A stretch of 36,979 nucleotides of DNA. It comes from Singulisphaera sp. GP187 (GTDB lineage Bacteria > Planctomycetota > Planctomycetia > Gemmatales > Gemmataceae). The first letter of the stretch is position 1; each line of letters starts with the position of its first letter. This document shows, in pieces, positions 8,555 to 19,000 of this stretch. Under the pieces are notes generated by a model. That model made no database searches, was not told the DNA's origin, and saw only the letters and a program-made list of their open reading frames with translations. Both the position numbers and the translations under genes were made by a program. The stretch spans positions 1 to 36,979 of the forward strand of contig CAMBMH010000020.1 in NCBI GenBank assembly GCA_945868575.1, read 5' to 3'.

Positions 8555-9175
8555 ATGCTCAGCTTTGTTTGGGCCAAGCGTCTCGCCATTGCGACGATCT
8601 TCTCGTGCCTTGCCTCCACCGCGACCCGTGCAGAGGAAGAGTTCGTTCAACTCTTCAACGGCAAGGATCTCACAGGATGGAAAACCCATCCCGATGACAA
8701 AGCCAAGTGGGAAGTCAAGGATGGCTTGATCGTCGGATCCGGGCCAGCCGGTCACCTCTTCACCGAAAGGGATGATTTCTCCGATTTCGTTTTCCGCCTT
8801 ACCTGTTCCATCTCGGACAAGGGTAACTCGGGCCAATATTTCCGCACCAAGTTCAAGAAGGCGTTCCCCGTTTCCGGCCAGGACGGTTACGAAGCCCAGG
8901 TAAACAGCACCGGCTCCGACAAGGTCAAGACCGGCAGCCTTTACAACTTTGTCAAGGTTTATGACATCCTCGTTCAACCCGACACCGAGTTCACCCAGGA
9001 AGTCACCGCAATTGGCAATCACATCGTGATCAAGGTCAACGGCAAAACCACTGTCGACCTCAAGATCGAAGACGAAAAGAAATTGTTTCTCAAGGGACAC
9101 CTCGCCATCCAACAACACGACCCCGGTTCGGTTGTAAAGGTGCGCAAGGTCGAAGTCAAGGAATTGAAGAAGTAA
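8555..9175 (+). CDS. Secreted DUF1080 protein (3-keto-disaccharide hydrolase-like)
   Basis: 206 residues with a signal peptide of about 26 residues (hydrophobic AIATIFSCLAS, cleavage near TRA-EEE). The DUF1080 hallmark FVQLFNGKDLTGWK follows directly, then WEVKDGLIVGSG, GNSGQYFRTKF and GYEAQVN, and the domain ends with GHLAIQQHDPGSVVKVRKVE. This is the concanavalin-like fold that is abundant in planctomycetes. Some members hydrolyse 3-keto-disaccharides, but many have no known substrate, so the enzymatic role here is only a family inference. AGGA lies nine bases before the ATG. It is a single-gene unit: 161 bases follow the regulator gene and two terminator-like hairpins follow its stop. The upstream gap contains small palindromes (8460-8471 and 8471-8481) but no convincing promoter. 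Confidence 0.88.
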   Translation: MLSFVWAKRLAIATIFSCLASTATRAEEEFVQLFNGKDLTGWKTHPDDKAKWEVKDGLIVGSGPAGHLFTERDDFSDFVFRLTCSISDKGNSGQYFRTKFKKAFPVSGQDGYEAQVNSTGSDKVKTGSLYNFVKVYDILVQPDTEFTQEVTAIGNHIVIKVNGKTTVDLKIEDEKKLFLKGHLAIQQHDPGSVVKVRKVEVKELKK

Positions 9176-9195
9176 ATCCAGGAGGGATTGCGCAA

Positions 9196-9242
9196 GGGTG
9201 TGGGAGCCCCAGGATGGGGCACCACACCCTGTGTGTTTTTTT
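9196..9242 (+). terminator. Intrinsic terminator, first of two
   Basis: The hairpin pairs 9198-9203 (GTGTGG) with 9222-9227 and 9206-9210 (GCCCC) with 9216-9220, with a small internal mismatch. A run of seven T begins at 9236, 20 bases after the stop of the DUF1080 gene. The gap between stem and T run makes it a slightly imperfect rho-independent terminator. Confidence 0.6.
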
Positions 9243-9257
9243 CAGTTCATAAGGAAC

Positions 9258-9303
9258 AGGCCCCTTCCCGGGAATTTCATTCCGGGAAGGGGCCTTATTT
9301 TTT
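9258..9303 (+). terminator. Strong intrinsic terminator, second of two
   Basis: A 14-bp stem (9258-9271 with 9282-9295, including GGCCCCTTCCCGG) closes a short loop and is followed by TATTTTTTG. This is a textbook rho-independent terminator for the + strand. On the - strand it lies beyond the end of the convergent gene at 9371 but has no U tract there. Confidence 0.8.
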
Positions 9304-9370
9304 GAATGGATATATCGGGAAGCTCAAACGGTAACACCGAGGGTTTTTTGCCATCCGTTTGCAACCGTAT

Positions 9371-12300
9371 TTAGCCTAGGAATTGTCCCTTTTTATTGGC
9401 GGTACCGAACGGGGAGAAATTGGAAAGCTCAATCAGTCCCCTGAAAGCCACGATTCGGACCACCGATTGAACCCCTGGTCCTGAAGCAAGAAGGATCGAT
9501 CCCTCGCGGGCGGAAAGTCTGGTGCCTCCGGCAAACTGGGGACCCGCATTGTAGTTTGCCAAAAGTTGGCCATTTTGCGCGCCGCTGAACATCGAGACGA
9601 TGTTGCCAGTGTCTGGCGCTGTGATTATGTCGGAGTATCCATCACTATTCAGATCGCTGGACGCGATTTGGAGTCCACCAGTATACGATTTGCTTGTGGC
9701 CAAAAAGTTGAGAAGGATCTTGTTGTTTAGGCCACTGTATGCAAGAACATGGGGGCCGCCGCCTTGTCCTGGGGCGACGATGATGTCCGCATATCCATCG
9801 TTGTTGACATCGCCCGCCGCGATGCGAACCCCGCCCAGAAACCCGGTGTTATAGGCGTAGAAGCTCTTGAGGATCGATCCATTCTTGCCACTATAAGCAA
9901 CGACATGGGGGCCACCGGTTTCCCCGGCGCCGAATACGGGATCCGCATAGCCGTCGTTGTTAATATCTCCAAGCGCCACGAAAGCCCCACCATAAAAATT
10001 GGGGAAAGGCTGATAACGGCCAATGGTGGCAAAAGACCGACCATCAATGATCCGGGTGGCGGTTTTGACCCCGGGACCAGTCGCAAACAGATAGTCGGCT
10101 ATGCCATCCGCGTTGACATCACCTGTCGCGACACGCAGTTCCGCGTAATAGCCCGGGAAGGGATTGGGCATCGATTTGGTTGTTCTGGTTGTTCCGCGAT
10201 ATTCGTATACCACCACATTTCCCGCCCCGGGAGTTGTGACGGCGACAATATTGGAATTGGAATTGGACGCGGGTGGCGTCATTTGCGGATAAGTGGTGGT
10301 GTAAATATGGGGGCCGGGTGGGACTTCCTCGGGGCGGAAACGGGTCTGCATGTCCTTGCCCAGGGTGCCGCCCATGGTGATGGTGACCTGTTTCAGGGTG
10401 TCATCGGTGCTAAGGGCAGAACCGGTGATCAGCGCTGCCGAGGGGATATTTCCCCCGGCGGCAGTGGAAATAAGGCGCGTGACACCGGTTGACATATCCC
10501 GGAGGAATATGCCTCCCTTGAAACCCGGATCTACGATTCCCGTAACGAGGTTGTTGGATGTGCTTGAAAACAGGATATAGCGTCCTGAATCGCTGATGTT
10601 GGGCAACGAGGCGGCGACCTCGGGATTCACCGGGTCGGCAAGTGTTGCCTGATTGCCTGATGACTTATTATTTGCGGAAACCGAGATTAGTGTGGAGGTG
10701 CCCAGATTGACATTGCGGGCCCAAAGATTACTAAAACCTCCGAGAAGAAAATTGGGGGGAAGAGGTCCCGTTCCAAATGGAGGATAGGGGGGATTGGAAA
10801 ACGGTGTGCTATAAAAGTTGTTTGCGGCGGTGCCAAACAGGTAGGTGTTTCCATCGTTGGACATCCCGCCGAAAGTAGCCAACATATTTGTGTTGGATAC
10901 GCCGTTGGGTGTGTTGATGAGCCAGGTTTTTTGCTCGTTGGTTTTGAATGTGTAAAGGTCGATGGGGGCATGCTGGCCGATGAAATAGAAACCCAAGGTA
11001 GTAGGATTTTCGGTTACCCTTGTGACCGTGATTCTTTCCAGAAGTTCGACATTGTTGTTAGTCCATCCATTTACAAGATTTGCCGCGGAGGAACTAAAGG
11101 CGATCGATTGACCATTGTCGGAGACGGCAAGATTTTGGGAATCGTAAAACTCGATGTTGGTAAATGGTGTGTAGTTCGGTTGTCCGCTGCCTGCTGCAAC
11201 AAGAGGTTGATTTGACTTTCGACTAATGAGCAGGTTCTTCCCCGAGGAGACATCAAAAGCAATGACATCCAGCGAGAAATCGGAATCGGTGGTGCCCGCG
11301 ACCAGGTTGGTGGAGGTTTGCCGGGTGCTGTAGACAACGCGGTTACCATCCCCGCTCAATTGCAGAAACTGGGGCTCGAACACCTGGCCGGGAATGGTTT
11401 GAGGGCCAAAAGGGCCGTAAGTGTAAATAAATTGCGGGTCATAAAACCCAAGGGCATTTTTGTTCAGATCAATCGTCGCCGTTTGGGCCAAACCGCCTGA
11501 TTGCAGGTTGGCGGCGCCAACGAGGGTTGTTCCTGTGACAAGGAATCCGTCGGGGGAAACCTCCGGATATACAGTATCTTTTATAGATGTGTTAAGCTGG
11601 TCGATCCAGGGGGCCGGGATCTGACTGCTGTAAAGGACTTTATTACCATTATCAGAGATGCCACAATTGCGGGTTGCGGCCTCCGACTGATACCAATTCG
11701 CCCAGGAAGTATTGTTGTTAATGCTATTTTGGGGGTTGAGGGGATTGATATAAACCTGGAATTGGATCTGGCCAAAAACGCCAATGGCCATGGGTTTGGT
11801 CGGGTCGGGGGGAAGAGAACCAGGATTCCAGGGACCATAAGGTGGCGTGACCAGAGCCTCGGCCTTGCCTTTGGAATTCAAAAGACTGACGGTGGTGATG
11901 TTGTTGGCCGGATCAGCGGCATTGGCGCTCCAAACAAACACATCCGGAGTGCCCGTGTCGTGACTGGAAATGTAGGCCTCGGTTGTGTCGCCGAGGTTGA
12001 TCCCCTGGTCAAAAATCCATTGCTGATATAGTCCCTGGTTGAAAGGTGTGTCTGGTTGGTCATTTTCCGCAGGGACTGTCGCATCGTAGCTGTGGGCGTT
12101 GATTCTCGAATCAAAAACCACATATTGCCCATCACCACTAAGCGAGGCGGATTGGGGCTCAAACGGTATCACCAAGCCATTGCCGACCCCGATATAGCCG
12201 GTGGCCTGGACGGTGCTTCCCGCGAAGTGGGTGACAAGGCGGATGGTTGGGGCGGAAACACTTTGGGAGATGTCCATCCAATAAAGGTTTTCTACCGTGG

Positions 12301-12544
12301 GGAGGCTCTGTTGCCCCGCAACCACATTGGTGTCCAGGCTTGAGAAGAGGATCTGCTTTCCCGAGTCGCTTGTGGCGATCAGGGTGCTGCCTGCGGGGAT
12401 CGGAAAATTGGGCACGCCCGTTTCCGCGATGTCAATCAACGAGGCTACCGGGGTAATTCGATCTTCAAGGAATTCCAGGTTGGGACGGCGGCATTTGGAA
12501 ACACGACCAGGCTTTCGGAAATTCTTGTTCCAACGAAAAAGCAT
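9371..12544 (-). CDS. Secreted LEDR-motif protein with beta-propeller and FG-GAP repeats
   Basis: About 1057 residues. The start is placed at 12544 (MLFRWNKNF) because AGGAG lies eight bases upstream (12553-12557 on this strand's complement); an in-frame ATG at 12571 lacks such a site. The N-terminus is basic and carries RPNLEFLEDRITPVAS, the planctomycete extracellular motif (Pfam Planc_extracel type). The first two thirds contain about seven TolB/PD40-like blades (for example LSGDGQYVVFDSR, ISDNGNKVLYSS, VSDNGQSIAFSSS, ISDSGRYILFSS). The last ~250 residues hold four FG-GAP/VCBS repeats with calcium-type loops: DVNADGIADYLFATG, DINNDGYADPVFGAG, DVNNDGYADIIVAPG, DLNSDGYSDIITAP. Likely a large surface or secreted structural/adhesive protein; no catalytic motif is seen. 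It lies downstream of the giant protease on the same strand. Confidence 0.85.
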   Translation of the reverse strand: MLFRWNKNFRKPGRVSKCRRPNLEFLEDRITPVASLIDIAETGVPNFPIPAGSTLIATSDSGKQILFSSLDTNVVAGQQSLPTVENLYWMDISQSVSAPTIRLVTHFAGSTVQATGYIGVGNGLVIPFEPQSASLSGDGQYVVFDSRINAHSYDATVPAENDQPDTPFNQGLYQQWIFDQGINLGDTTEAYISSHDTGTPDVFVWSANAADPANNITTVSLLNSKGKAEALVTPPYGPWNPGSLPPDPTKPMAIGVFGQIQFQVYINPLNPQNSINNNTSWANWYQSEAATRNCGISDNGNKVLYSSQIPAPWIDQLNTSIKDTVYPEVSPDGFLVTGTTLVGAANLQSGGLAQTATIDLNKNALGFYDPQFIYTYGPFGPQTIPGQVFEPQFLQLSGDGNRVVYSTRQTSTNLVAGTTDSDFSLDVIAFDVSSGKNLLISRKSNQPLVAAGSGQPNYTPFTNIEFYDSQNLAVSDNGQSIAFSSSAANLVNGWTNNNVELLERITVTRVTENPTTLGFYFIGQHAPIDLYTFKTNEQKTWLINTPNGVSNTNMLATFGGMSNDGNTYLFGTAANNFYSTPFSNPPYPPFGTGPLPPNFLLGGFSNLWARNVNLGTSTLISVSANNKSSGNQATLADPVNPEVAASLPNISDSGRYILFSSTSNNLVTGIVDPGFKGGIFLRDMSTGVTRLISTAAGGNIPSAALITGSALSTDDTLKQVTITMGGTLGKDMQTRFRPEEVPPGPHIYTTTYPQMTPPASNSNSNIVAVTTPGAGNVVVYEYRGTTRTTKSMPNPFPGYYAELRVATGDVNADGIADYLFATGPGVKTATRIIDGRSFATIGRYQPFPNFYGGAFVALGDINNDGYADPVFGAGETGGPHVVAYSGKNGSILKSFYAYNTGFLGGVRIAAGDVNNDGYADIIVAPGQGGGPHVLAYSGLNNKILLNFLATSKSYTGGLQIASSDLNSDGYSDIITAPDTGNIVSMFSGAQNGQLLANYNAGPQFAGGTRLSAREGSILLASGPGVQSVVRIVAFRGLIELSNFSPFGTANKKGQFLG

Positions 12545-12552
12545 CGTATCAA

Positions 12553-12557
12553 CTCCT
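12553..12557 (-). promoter_or_regulatory. Ribosome binding site deciding the 12544 start
   Basis: AGGAG on the minus strand, eight bases before the ATG at 12544. It favours MLFRW as the N-terminus over the upstream ATG at 12571. Confidence 0.6.
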
Positions 12558-12689
12558 GTTTCATCGGCCAAGGCGTCATTGCTATTTTGGGAATGGGAAT
12601 AAGCGCTAATGGGGAATTGCGCGCCAAACCGGCAACTTATCGCCAGACTTCACAGATGTTAATATATGAAATAAAAACGAATAGGAAGG

Positions 12690-12712
12690 TCCGATTGGAA
12701 AACCTGATCGGA
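12690..12712 (-). terminator. Weak terminator-like hairpin after the FG-GAP tail
   Basis: TCCGAT (12690-12695) pairs with ATCGGA (12707-12712), with an inner GG/CC pair. On the minus strand a T-rich stretch (CGTTTTTATTT) follows about a dozen bases later. It lies 28 bases beyond the stop of the out-of-frame FG-GAP tail (12740), not beyond the stop of the long frame (12996). The rest of the gap 12545-12739 shows only AT-rich sequence, presumably the promoter area of the gene at 12544. Confidence 0.3.
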
Positions 12713-12739
12713 AAGCCGGGTCGCACTGGATTGTTTGGT

Positions 12740-13012
12740 TTAATCGACAATGAGATCGTATATTTGGGATTGGATCTGCTTCAGATTACCCGTGGCCAGA
12801 ACCACCTCAGCGTTCCCGTCGCAGTTCGCGTCAGCGGAAGGGATTCCCATATCCGATGCGGAGTTGGGGGCCTTCTCAAGGAAACTGGAGATCAGGGTGC
12901 CTTTTGGTCCTGACCAGATGCGAACATCTGTGTTCGCACCGGCTTGATCTACGGTGATGATGTCCTTTTCATTGCCTTTATTTTCATCTCGTAAGTTAAC
13001 TGATCGTGAAAT
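12740..13012 (-). pseudogene. Out-of-frame C-terminal FG-GAP tail of the giant protease
   Basis: Downstream of the TAA at 12996 the minus strand is open in the +1 frame from 13012 to a stop at 12740, about 90 codons with no start of its own. It reads DENKGNEKDIITVDQAG, TDVRIWSGPKGTLISSFLEK, APNSASDMGIPSADANCDGN and AEVVLATG. This is clearly an FG-GAP repeat and matches the repeat inside the long protein (DFDKDNYDDIITTAQSGG, DFRIYSGRTGALITSFLNN, VPSSPSDVGIAS). A one-base indel between 13012 and 12996 would join it to the 3101-residue protein. It may be the true C-terminus of that gene (mutation or assembly error) or a decayed duplicate. The homology is seen directly; the frameshift explanation is inferred. 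Confidence 0.65.
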
Positions 13013-16000
13013 TTATTGTCTTTGTTGAGCGGTTGCCCAATGAATCCTCGGCTAGGACCTCTAGAGTGTATTTCCCAGCGATCAATATGTTGGTGGGCAG
13101 TGTGAGCCTCCAGGAGTTGGTTCCTATCGCAGTGTTCCAAATGCGGGATTTATTGGCTTGATCAAAAGACCGTGCTTCCGGTTGTCCGCCCAACCATAAA
13201 CCATAGGGGTTCCTAATGGCTACGCTCACATTTTTTGTACTATAACTCCCAACATTAACTGCTCCCCTTATCGACCCAGGCCACATTACCATAGGGATAC
13301 TGATGTCGGGCAAGGGGCTGGTAATTAATACCTCTGGAAGACGGATATTGGATGCGATCCCAACATCCGATGGGGAGCTGGGAACATTATTGAGGAAACT
13401 GGTGATCAGAGCACCAGTTCGTCCCGAATAGATACGAAAATCTTTATTCCCACCGGATTGAGCGGTGGTGATGATGTCGTCGTAATTGTCCTTGTCGAAA
13501 TCCTCAGTGGCGACCTGGATCGCTCCGGTAAAGCTACCGTAAGGGTTTAAGCTGTATTTGGGCATAAGGGAGTAGTCGCGTCCGGAAAATACCCGGACCG
13601 CTGCCCTGATGCCTCCGTTGGTGGCGACAAGGATATCAGAATAGCCATCCTTGTCTAAATCGGAGGTGGCTATGTTCAAACCAAAGGTGTAGCTTGTGGG
13701 AAAAGCCATGAAGCTCCTCAAAAGCGCGCCTGTGGCTCCATTAAATACCCTGACATTCGGTCCACCAGATGTCGCCGGGACGGTAACAAAATCAGGGACC
13801 GAATCCGTATTGAAATCACCAATAGCGGCACGAACACCACCAAAGAATGAGTCGTAGGGAACTACTTCACGAATTTTGCCAGCGGGGCCGTAGAGGGTCG
13901 CAATAGCAGGGGAGCCCTTTGCGCTGCCGAATACACCATAGTCGGTGTAGGAGCCCACCCTTGCAATGGTTGGCGATGCGAGGTTGGTGTTGCCAAAGGC
14001 ATCCACCACCGAACCTTCGGGTAGAGCGACCGTGTAGCGGGTGGTTCCCGTGGGTGTGAGATCAAAGGTGTATTTGCTGCCTGAACCCCGTAGGTTCGAT
14101 ACGGTTGCACCAGATACGGCGAAGTCGCTTGCAGTCAACCCGGATACCGTTGACGAGAATTCCAGATTGCCCACTTGGGTATTGTTCTGGCCGGCAACCA
14201 GATTGAACACGGTCAGGTTGCCCGGTTGGTTATTGTTTGGGCCGGTAACCAGATTGAACACGGTCACAACCGGACGGACGGTTGAATACTCAAAAGAGCT
14301 GTTGGCAATGGAGGCGTTACCAAAAGTGTCCGTGGCCTTGACCCCGACATAGTAGGTGCCATTGGCCAACTTGCTGGCGGCCAACGGTAGTGACCAGGAA
14401 GATGGTCCCTGTGCGGTGGTCCAAACGCCCACATCTGGGATAGTAGGTGTAATTCTCGGATCGACGGTCAAGGCAAAGCTTCCCGGTGCGCCGAGCCAAA
14501 CTGGTGTTTGTGACGAGAATCCGGTTCCATCGTAAAAGAGTCCATTAGGACCCTGAATTACCACGCTAACCGGGGGTGATCCCAAATGGGCCAAATGGGC
14601 ATCTGAAATGCTTCCGGAAATCGAACCAGGCCAGGATTGGGAGTTGAATTTGCTACCGGAAACGGGGCTGGTAAGGAGAAGGGTTGGAGCAACGCTGTCA
14701 ATCACAAGATTAAGAGGATCAAATGGGTCGCTTGGATTTCCTGCGCGATCCACTGCGGTTGCCACTATGCGGATCGCACCTTGAGGCAGGCCCGTCGTTG
14801 CGATGGAGAACTTGCCATTTTTGTCCGCTTTGCCTGATGCGCTGATTGGCGCGCCGGTATCCGGGGTGATAACGAGGCGGACAAGGACCCCCGGGGTCGC
14901 TTCGCCTGTGATCGTTGGGTTGTTGGTGGAAACAATAATCGGAGACGAAGAGGAGCCCTCCGATACGCGAAGCGATTGGACCACGGGATGCGAGGTGGTC
15001 AGGATCTCGATGCTGACCGGTGCGGAAAGCTGAGAGACTGATCCAGCCCGGTTGGTCACGGTGGCGGTGACTTTGTAATTGCCGTCGGGACGAAGCTGGG
15101 TCGAGTCGTCCAGGGTCCATCTTCCTGATGGGTTGGGGAAGGCATATCCGGCAAGAACATCATTCACATAAACCGAAACCAGATCGCCAAAGGTGGCAGT
15201 TCCCTGGACCGTGAGACCGGATAGATTGGTGGCCAGGTCATAGGTGCCATCTTTACGGAGTGCGCCGATAACAACCGGAGCCTGTGGAGTAAGCTGAATG
15301 AGCTCAATCGCAAGCACCGCGACTTTGGCAGCCTTGTTGCCCGCGGCGTCAATGGTGTTTACCGTTGCCTTGTAAGATCCATCGGGAAGGTTGGTGCTTT
15401 GGGGAACTTCCCATCTCCAAGTTCCAGAAGCACTTGCATAGGTCTTGCCTTGAAGTTTGCCGACCAGGCTTGCGCCTTCAAGGTCGATCTGGATTTCGGC
15501 AAAAGGTTCCGCCTTACCACCAATCGAGAACCCGGGCAGGTTGGTAAAGCCCAGTTCGTTACTGCCGTTCTTGCTCGAAAGGGAGTTGATTACCGTGTTG
15601 GCGGGAGCGGTCTGGTCGATGAGGATGCGATAGTCCTGCGATGGGGTTTGGTTTCCAAAAGGGTCGGTGCCGATGGCGCGGAGGGTATGTCTCCCTTCGC
15701 CTAGGTTGGATAGCCCCGTCCATTTCCACTCGCCGGCAATCGCGGTGACTGTTCCCAAAAACTTTTCCGCTGGAGTTCCCGCATCGGCCCAAAGAACGAT
15801 GGTAGCGCCCGTAGGGGCTTTTCCTGAAACCTCTGTAGGGGAAACACTGGTGATTCCGTCCGAGTCGCTGTAGCCCGTATCGACTTTGATTTTATCCACA
15901 GTTACCGAACCAACAGGGTAGCCGACCGTTTGTACGGTGAAGTTAAAGGTGATGGGGGCGCCAACATTTCCGGCCACATCCTCGGCCCGAACCGTTATGC

Positions 16001-19000
16001 TGTTTTGCCCCTCGGAAACCGGTATGTTGATTTGCACAGAGAACTTGCCAAGGCTATCTGCCAGCCGGGACCCGATGACAACTCCGTTTTGCAGGATTTC
16101 GACAAGGGCATTGGGTTCCGCATTACCCAGTATAAACGGGGTTTTGGAGTTGGTGTAATTGGGAACCGGAGCGGAGTCACCGGTAGCTGGATTGATGATG
16201 CCGGTAACCGTTGGGGCATTCGGGTTGGTGAGGTCCACCAGGATGGTGAAGGCGGGGGTTCCGGGGACTCCGTTGTTGGGTCCGGCGACTCCGGTCGCGG
16301 AGGTCGAACTTAGGATGATTTCATGTGCGCCTTCAGACAAGAGAGAAGTCGGCTGACTCCACTTTCCTGTGCTGTCGGCGACCACGGTCGCCAGGTTCAA
16401 CCCGTCGAGAACGATTTGGACCGAGGAATAGGGCTGGGCGGCTCCCCAGATTAACGGATTATTGGAATTGGTGATGCCGTCTTTGTCGCTGCGACCGGTG
16501 TCTTTTACGATGCTTGTGACAACAGGCAGGGATGGAACTTCGGAATTGACAACCAGCGAAACCGGCACGCTCTTTGGACTTGGTAGATCATAGCCATCGA
16601 TCTGAACGAGGGTCAGGCCGATTGGGATATTGATCGCTGTTGTTGGCAGTCCTGAGATTTGCAGATTAACCGGGCCGGGCCCAACCACCGTGGTGGTCTG
16701 GAACAGGACATTGTTCAGAAACACCTGGACTGGTCCCGTGGTGTCGAGGGTCGCTTTGAGATTGAGCGAGGTTGACTGGGTGAAATAGATTCCCTTCGGC
16801 GCCGCCGAGCCATCAATCTGGGTGATGATCGGTGCCTTGGGGCCAACGGAAACCACGGTCAAAGAGAAAGGCAACGATGCCGGACTCATATTCGTATAAG
16901 GATCTGTTGCGTAGGCAATAAGGGTGTTGGGGCCTTCGGGGATCGCTTTGGAAAGTGTAACGACCCAGTTGCCATCCGGTTGGACCGAACCCGTGCCCAG
17001 TACCGTTGACCCCGCTACGCTCATGATCTCGATGATTGCGCCGGGTTCACCGATGCCACCAAAAGTTGGAGTGGTTGAGGGAACCGAAAGGGTAAGGGAG
17101 TTGAATGGGGTGACAGTTTTGATGGTGGGGGCCAGCGGAGCGGTGGTGTCGAGAGTGAGCACACCCACGGCGACAGGCAGGCTCTCGTGGCTGCCAAGGG
17201 CGGTTTGGGTGACATAAAAATTGTAAGTCCCGTCCGCCAGGGTCGAGGTCATTCCCGCGAAGGGATTGGCAAATGTCTGGGAAAGTTTTCCGTTGACGCA
17301 GTCGATTTTCACCAAGGCTTTGAGTGGCGCGTTTTTCTCCAGAGTAGATTGGGCATAGAGGGTCACGGCATCGGCGGCTGTGCCAAACTTCGGTCCACGC
17401 AGGGTGGACCACTTCGGTCCACGCAGGGTGGATGCGGCCTGGAGGATTGCGTTGAGTGTGAAGTCCGCACCCAGTCCATTAACCGTCATGGATGTTACAG
17501 GCACCCCCTTGTAGCTAAGGGTAGCGGTTGGAGAAATGAGCTTTTCGATGAAGTCGTTGCCAATCACCGCGGTGTTCGGGGTGACGGTGATGTTGCGTTG
17601 TCCATCCGATGGCAGAACCATCTGGAAGTCGCCGAAAAATTTTTGATCGTTGCTACTGTTGTCGACTTTGAGCAACGCTTGGGCGTAAGTGGCCAAGCCC
17701 AATCCCGATCCTAATGAGGGGATTTCAAAGTATCCGGCCGCATCGGTGGTGGTGAGGTATTGGATGGCCCCGGAGGATGGGTTAATACTATTTCGAACCG
17801 AGGATGGCTCGGAAGTGGTGAAGGTGAGTGACCAGGACTGGATATAACCGTTGTTGATGACACTTTTGTCAACAACAATAAATTTCCACTGACCAAAGGT
17901 GGAAAGTCCGTTGAATTGGGAAAGATCACCCGTGGGTCTCACGGAACCAGAAATGATCGGTTTGGTGGCGGAGGCCACCAAACGGTCCAATGTAGGCAGC
18001 GATGGGTTGTTTGAGAAATTAATATCCAGGAGACCGCGGACATTGACAAAGCTGTTGCTGTAAGAGGGAAGGCTTGAGAAGATTTCGATTTTGCTACCGT
18101 CTGGACCTTCCAAGTATCCAGTCAGGTCGGACAGTCTGGAATGACGAAGGGTCATCTTCATGCCGAGGTTGGTAATCGTGCCCTGACGGCCATTGTCGGC
18201 GGTCACATCAAGCACCGCGACGGTGGGTTTGCTATCGTCAATGGAGGCGGGAACCAGCGAGGCGGGGATGAATTTGGTCGGGGTGGTTTCGCCTTGAGGA
18301 ATAAAGACCGGGTCAAATTTTCCATTTCCGTTGAGGTCGGCGTAGACCCGGCGGTCGGCGATGCCGATGCCGTTTTGGTCGACGACTTTTCCGTATGCCG
18401 CGCCCTTTTCGCCTATGAACGAAAACACGGGACCCTGATAATCGTCACCGGGCACGCCGTCGCCGTTACCATCCAATTTCGTTCCGAAGGGGTTTACCGC
18501 AGAGTTTGCGTCAACCTCAAACCGGTAGGTGCCGGGCATCATCACGCCTTCGACCCGGAAGGTGACCATATTCGTTCCGACCGCGTAATCGGAGGTAGGA
18601 ACCAGAGGGACGATGTTGTCGTCGGGGGTTCCAAAAATTCCATCCGAGCCGCGGCCCCGGAATTGGACCGGACGATCCGCTTTCATTCGGACGCTGTCCA
18701 AAAGGCCGCCAAATTCGACCTGGATGTCTTTGGGAACGGCGCTCACAGAGGAGCCCATACTGGGGAGGTTGCCCACGGCTTTAACCGATGGAAGAGCCCC
18801 CTGTCCGAGAAGTGAACGGGATGCCGGCGAGGCGGCGGTGCGAAGTTGTTCGACGACTCCGTCCTTGAAACTGATGAGGATACCAAGGTTGGCGGAACTC
18901 GATTGGGTCGGGTCCACCGAAACCGAGGTCAGACCGACAAGCGATTCGCGAATATCAGATAATTTGGATCCGCTGTTAGAGCTGAAGAATTCGATCTTTC

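Noticed and set aside
9749-10492. 247-codon plus-strand frame opposite the FG-GAP repeats
   Set aside because: The repeats GDDD and DIARRD are mirror images of the FG-GAP calcium loops on the other strand.
17388-17432. Short repeats as part of a CRISPR array
   Set aside because: Only two directly adjacent copies in a coding frame, no spacers and no cas genes.
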